A stretch of 8,242 bases of DNA from contig CAJGCF010000063.1 of assembly GCA_904501865.1 (NCBI GenBank), forward strand, positions 1 through 8,242, given 5' to 3'. Position 1 is the stretch's first letter. Each line of letters opens with the position of its first letter. This document shows positions 4,758-8,242 of the stretch, one piece after another. This stretch comes from an uncultured Clostridia bacterium (lineage in GTDB: Bacteria > Bacillota > Clostridia > Oscillospirales > CAG-272). The notes beneath the pieces are model-generated. The model made no database searches, was not told where the DNA came from, and saw nothing but the letters and a program-made list of their open reading frames with translations. The translations under genes and the position numbers were made by a program.

Positions 4758-5918
4758 TCATCTTCTTACTCTAACAAGAGTCTTTATACCTTCGGAGAGG
4801 GCGCTGCAAAATTCTTCGACCTCCCGCTCTGTGTTATACTCACTGAAGCTCACTCTCACCGTACAATCCGCCTCGGCGGCAGAAAGTCCAAAGCCTATAA
4901 GAGTTGGAGACATATTTCTCGAATGAGCCGAGCAGGCGGAGCCTGCCGAAATACATATTCCCTTGGCCGACATAAAGTTAAGCATAGTCTCGCTTTTTAT
5001 ATCAGGCAAGGTCAGGCTTAGTATGTGAGGAGCGCGCATACGTGTGGGAATATTTGCCTTTGCTCCCACCGCTACAGCTCCTGCCTGACACATATCTCGG
5101 AGTGCCGTCATTTTTTCAACGCTTGATACAAATGACAGTCTGCCCTGCTCTGCCGCCTTGCCAAAGCCCGCAATTCCCACTATATTCTCAGTTCCCGAGC
5201 GATATCCGCCCTCCTGACCACCTCCGATAAGATACGGTACTATCTTTTTTGCCTTTATTATCTCAGGGGAGATATAAAGCGCGCCAACGCCCTTGGGCCC
5301 GTGTATCTTGTGCGCGCTTATGCTTAAAAGGTCGGCAGAAAGTGATTTTGGAGAAAAAGGTATCTTAAGGAATCCCTGCACCGCGTCACAATGAGTGACG
5401 GCGTCGGGGCAAAGTCTCTTTGCGGCAGAAAACAGCTTTTTAACGTCATATACCGCGCCCGTTTCATTATTTGTAAGCATAAGAGAGACAAGCAGGACTC
5501 TATCGTCAAGAGCCTTCATAAAGCTCTCCTCGTCAAGCACTCCGCCCTCGGTCTTTATTCTTACTACCTCAAATCCGTCTGCCTCAAGCCTTTTCATCAC
5601 GTTCTCGACCGACGGGTGCTCGGAATTGTCAGTTATTATCTTGTTTGCTCTGCGCTTAGCCTTTGAATATACGCTACCGAGTATCGCGGTGTTATTAGCT
5701 TCACTTCCGCAAGACGTGAATATCAGATTCTGGGCACTCACTCTTCCCACGCCAAGAGCTGCCGACACCTGCTCTCTTGCTCTCTCTATTACGCGAGCTG
5801 CCGCAATTCCAACTGAGTGTGTGGAGGACGGATTTCCGTATATATCAAGCGTTTCCGTCATTTTTTGTTTTGCCGCCAAGGATATTTCCGTGGTGGCACT
5901 GTTGTCAAAGTATATCAT
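4758..5918 (-). CDS. Cysteine desulfurase, NifS/IscS-like (PLP-dependent)
   Basis: 386 residues, full length. It takes sulfur from L-cysteine as an enzyme persulfide, releasing alanine, for Fe-S clusters, thiolated tRNA or thiamine. Class V aminotransferase-fold landmarks: N-terminal YFDNSATT (3-10), H101 stacking on PLP, NNETG (150-154), D178-A-V-Q181, PLP lysine K204 in SAHKIHGPKG, RSGTEN (240-245), and catalytic C329 in SAGSACSAHSRN. The loop after the Cys lacks the long insertion of SufS-type enzymes, pointing to the IscS/NifS group. The start ATG (5918-5916) lies 1 nt after the lipoprotein stop (TGA-T-ATG), with AAGGTG inside the end of that gene, so translation is probably coupled. No IscU, ThiI or MnmA gene follows; the foldback element lies directly downstream. 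The enzyme is certain; its sulfur acceptor is not. Confidence 0.95.
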   Translation of the reverse strand: MIYFDNSATTEISLAAKQKMTETLDIYGNPSSTHSVGIAAARVIERAREQVSAALGVGRVSAQNLIFTSCGSEANNTAILGSVYSKAKRRANKIITDNSEHPSVENVMKRLEADGFEVVRIKTEGGVLDEESFMKALDDRVLLVSLMLTNNETGAVYDVKKLFSAAKRLCPDAVTHCDAVQGFLKIPFSPKSLSADLLSISAHKIHGPKGVGALYISPEIIKAKKIVPYLIGGGQEGGYRSGTENIVGIAGFGKAAEQGRLSFVSSVEKMTALRDMCQAGAVAVGAKANIPTRMRAPHILSLTLPDIKSETMLNFMSAKGICISAGSACSAHSRNMSPTLIGFGLSAAEADCTVRVSFSEYNTEREVEEFCSALSEGIKTLVRVRR

Positions 5919-5919
5919 A

Positions 5920-6972
5920 TCACCTTATATCAAAGCTCTCTATCATTTTTTCAACTTCGGGAATGTGACCCTCATAATTTTCGGGAGTTGCCGTATAGGT
6001 TATGCAATAGAACATAGCCCCCTTTTTAACGATAGCCTGAAGCATCTTATACTCCTGACCGCCAACTTTAACCGAGATGACGTACTGCTTGGCATCAATG
6101 CCGTCTATCTTGATGTCCTCTGTACTAATAAGGGCATAGCTTAAAAAGGTCTTTTTGTAATTCTCCTCGCACGCCGTCCAATATTGCTCGACGGTCTGGC
6201 TCTCGTCACCCGTCATATACATCTGCACGTTGACGTTTGAGCTATCACTTTCTGAAGCATACGCGGCGGTGGATTCCGCACGATTATTTATTATCCAGGA
6301 GCTTGGGATAAAAAATCTGTACGCGCGCTCCTCGGTGGAGGCAAGCTTCATTCCATCCGGAGCTATTACCTTGTCGGATATCTCCTTTTGTCCGTCCTCG
6401 GATACGTAGGGCTCGGCGAATTTGAAATAAGGTATTATTCCCTTATTGTCCACTCCGTCGACCTCACCTACGTGAGAGTCATAGTGCTCTGTGGGGGCAC
6501 TGTATATCAAAACGTACATGTCCCCGTCGTATCTCGCGAGCACCTGCATGAAATTGTATTCCCTCTCCTGCCCTGACACATTTATTTTGGCCGTGTACAC
6601 GTACTTTCGAGCGGCTTGTCCGCCAAGCGTAAGCTTCTCCGAGGCGTCGGACGCCGAAAATCCCTTCATTTCCGCGTCAAGCTTTGCCTTGCACACATTC
6701 CAGTATTCCTCAGCCGTCATATCCGCGGCATCATCTGCTATATACACGTGAACAGACGCGTTTTCATCAAGCGAATAATACGCTCCCGTGACTCCACCTG
6801 TAGTATTCGGTGTCCATTGGGTAGGCACGTAAAGTCTGAACTTGTCTCCCTCGCACGCTACGAGCTGATATCCCTCGGGGGTATCGTCCTTATTGGCGCA
6901 GGCCGCAAAAGCGCCCACAAACATTACGGTCAGCAGAATTATTGATATGACCTTAAATTTTCTATCAAGCAT
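5920..6972 (-). CDS. Lipoprotein with two tandem PsbP/DUF1795-like domains
   Basis: 350 residues from the ATG at 6972-6970. An upstream in-frame TTG (6984) is rejected because its first bases contain the GGAG ribosome site, 7 nt before this ATG. A signal peptide ends in GAFAAC with C25 as the likely lipidated Cys (lipobox with Phe at -3, slightly atypical), so the protein is anchored outside the membrane. The mature part is a duplication with a period of about 170 residues. Copy 1 (about 34-188) and copy 2 (about 207-350) share a W in a P-x-x-W strand (W53, W226), YW-x2-C (W91/C94 and W265/C268), a G-x-x-A-x-x-YV strand (117-126, 291-298) and Y-x-x-x-YxAxxExYxxH (153-167, 322-336). This pattern fits the PsbP/MOG1-like fold seen in extracellular DUF1795-type lipoproteins. 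Function is unknown. It sits between two PLP enzymes on the same strand. Confidence 0.8.
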   Translation of the reverse strand: MLDRKFKVISIILLTVMFVGAFAACANKDDTPEGYQLVACEGDKFRLYVPTQWTPNTTGGVTGAYYSLDENASVHVYIADDAADMTAEEYWNVCKAKLDAEMKGFSASDASEKLTLGGQAARKYVYTAKINVSGQEREYNFMQVLARYDGDMYVLIYSAPTEHYDSHVGEVDGVDNKGIIPYFKFAEPYVSEDGQKEISDKVIAPDGMKLASTEERAYRFFIPSSWIINNRAESTAAYASESDSSNVNVQMYMTGDESQTVEQYWTACEENYKKTFLSYALISTEDIKIDGIDAKQYVISVKVGGQEYKMLQAIVKKGAMFYCITYTATPENYEGHIPEVEKMIESFDIR

Positions 6973-7002
6973 TTTTATCTCCAAAAAATATTTATACTAT
7001 CT

Positions 7003-7031
7003 ATTGTACGTTAAATCTATGTAAATTTCAA
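7003..7031 (-). promoter_or_regulatory. Internal promoter for lipoprotein and cysteine desulfurase
   Basis: On the - strand: TTGAAA (7031-7026), 17 nt, TACAAT (7008-7003), each hexamer one base off consensus. It lies in the 80-bp gap after the YnbB-like gene. No terminator is seen in that gap, so the two downstream genes may be read both from here and from farther upstream. Confidence 0.55.
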
Positions 7032-7052
7032 CGAAAATTTGCAAATTGAGTC

Positions 7053-8242
7053 TTATCTGCCCTCAAGCATTGACTCAGCGGCGGAAAGTATTCCTATTTT
7101 TCCGCTCTCATAGGTCAGACCGCCTTGGAAAAACACGGTGTACGGAGGTCTCATAGGCCCGTCTGCAGAAAGCTCTATTGATGCTCCCTGGACAAATGCT
7201 CCCGCCGCCATAATGACCTCGTCTGTGTATCCGGGCATCGCCCAAGGCTCAGGAGTTACAAAGGAATCGACGGGTGAGCCCTTCTGTATTCCGCGGCAGA
7301 AAGCGCACAGCAGCTCCGGGTCTCCCGTTATAACCGTCTGTATTATATCAGAGCGAAGCTGGTTCCATCTTGGGCTTACGTTATATCCGAGCTCTTCGAA
7401 TACGTATGCGGCAAGATGTGCGGTTTTGAGCGCCTGCGCGGTGGTATGCGGAGCATAGAAAAGTCCCTTATACATATTTTTGGTCTGTCCTACGGTAGCG
7501 CCTACCTCAAGTCCGCAGCCCACGCTTGTGAGTCTATAAGAGGCAAGCTCGACCGCCCTCGCGCTTCCCGCAATGTATCCTCCCGTCTCCGCCATACCGC
7601 CGCCGGGATTTTTTATAAGCGAGCCTATTATCATATCCGCGCCGACCTCGGTCGGCTCACGAGTTTCGGTGAACTCACCGTAGCAGTTGTCAACTACAAC
7701 GTAGGTCTCGGGAGATATAGATTTTACAAAGCTTACCGCCTCGCCTATCTCATCAACGGTGAGAGTCTTTCTATTAAGATAACCCTTGGAGCGTTGGATA
7801 AATACCACCTTGACGGGCTTTCCTCTGTCAAGCTCCTGGCGTAATACGTCTCCAATGGAGTCAAAGTCAAAGCTGTCGTCCTTGAGGTCTATCTGCTTAT
7901 ATCTCACGCCAAAATCCGCAAGAGAGCCGTTGCCCGCCTCTCCAGCGATTCCTATGACCTCCTCAAGGGTGTCGTAGGGCTTGCCCGCTATGGAGCACAT
8001 AAGATCGTCTGGGCGCAAAAGACCGAAAAGTCCTATGGTAAGCGCTTGCGTGCCGTTTACTATGTTGTGGCGCACGAATGCCGCCTCTGCTCCCATAACG
8101 TCCGCCCAGATACGATCGAGCACATCGCGTCCACGGTCATCATAGCCGTATCCGCTTGTGGTATCGAAATTCGTAGCCGCGACTCTGTGTTCGCGAAAGG
8201 CATCCATCACCTTGTTTGTGTTGACGTAGGATATCTCGTCTA
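7053..8242 (-). CDS. ynbB: YnbB-like PLP enzyme ('methionine gamma-lyase/aluminium resistance' family), 5' end missing
   Basis: The frame is open to the window edge, so the gene is partial. The visible 396 codons lack only the first few tens of residues of a family near 410-430 residues. Conserved blocks: KVMDAFREHRV then SGYGYDDRGRD (PLP-phosphate region), FVRHNIVNGTQAL, D-N-C-Y-G-E-F with the PLP-contacting Asp, and IIGSLIKNPGGGMAETGGYI containing the Schiff-base Lys (codon 7613-7611). The C-terminal domain includes MPGYTDEVIMAAGAFVQG and PYTVFFQGG. This is the PF06838 family (B. subtilis YnbB), related to Cys/Met-metabolism PLP enzymes but with no settled reaction; the names 'aluminium resistance' and 'methionine gamma-lyase' are annotations by similarity. 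It is the first visible gene of the - strand operon. An internal GTG/ATG at 8210-8205 is not the start, because conserved residues precede it. Confidence 0.92.
   Translation of the reverse strand, partial: DEISYVNTNKVMDAFREHRVAATNFDTTSGYGYDDRGRDVLDRIWADVMGAEAAFVRHNIVNGTQALTIGLFGLLRPDDLMCSIAGKPYDTLEEVIGIAGEAGNGSLADFGVRYKQIDLKDDSFDFDSIGDVLRQELDRGKPVKVVFIQRSKGYLNRKTLTVDEIGEAVSFVKSISPETYVVVDNCYGEFTETREPTEVGADMIIGSLIKNPGGGMAETGGYIAGSARAVELASYRLTSVGCGLEVGATVGQTKNMYKGLFYAPHTTAQALKTAHLAAYVFEELGYNVSPRWNQLRSDIIQTVITGDPELLCAFCRGIQKGSPVDSFVTPEPWAMPGYTDEVIMAAGAFVQGASIELSADGPMRPPYTVFFQGGLTYESGKIGILSAAESMLEGR

Noticed and set aside
5395..6144. 249-codon + strand frame
   Set aside because: Antisense to the cysteine desulfurase and the end of the lipoprotein gene, both of which show clear family motifs.
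7416..7844. 142-codon + strand frame
   Set aside because: Antisense to the YnbB-like gene across its PLP-binding region; no independent support.
1..8242. CRISPR array, toxin-antitoxin pair, phage defence or biosynthetic cluster
   Set aside because: No regularly spaced repeats, no small paired genes and no nuclease, helicase or synthase motifs were found on either strand.

Overview
The window reads like a low-to-mid GC Firmicute, most likely an anaerobic Clostridia-type gut or environmental genome. The grounds are sigmaA-type promoters (two of them exact TTGACA-N17-TATAAT), AGGAGG-type ribosome sites, short AT-rich gaps and Firmicute-type protein families. No rRNA, tRNA, CRISPR array, phage module or recognisable defence system is visible.

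The left half is on the + strand. Positions 1-346 hold no convincing gene but contain several strong inverted repeats. A promoter at 347-375 drives an MFS efflux-type transporter (416-1654), which ends at a good intrinsic terminator (1709-1747). A second, perfect promoter (1818-1846) overlaps a 9-bp palindrome that looks like an operator. It drives an unusual glycine-rich, two-TM membrane protein (1916-2899) whose central domain resembles a TPM-type domain with its halves in swapped order. The next gene overlaps its stop as TAATG. It is the broken sensor half of an AraC-type regulator (2899-3248), disabled by an exact 11-bp tandem duplication and an in-frame TAG. Inside the end of that relic lies another perfect promoter with its own inverted repeat, driving a Na+/Ca2+ exchanger-family protein (3267-4499) that is longer than usual and carries a two-TM insertion between its alpha repeats.

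Between the convergent gene sets (4500-4757) lies a 226-bp foldback element with imperfect terminal inverted repeats. It is probably a MITE or an IS-end relic.

The right half is on the - strand and forms a likely operon read right to left: a YnbB-type PLP-dependent 'methionine gamma-lyase/aluminium resistance' family enzyme (5' end outside the window), a two-domain lipoprotein with its own internal promoter, and a NifS/IscS-like cysteine desulfurase separated from the lipoprotein by 1 nt. Two PLP enzymes of sulfur/amino-acid chemistry around a duplicated surface lipoprotein suggest a conserved housekeeping locus. The left half looks accessory: an isolated efflux gene flanked by short repeats, a decaying regulator and a mobile-element scar.
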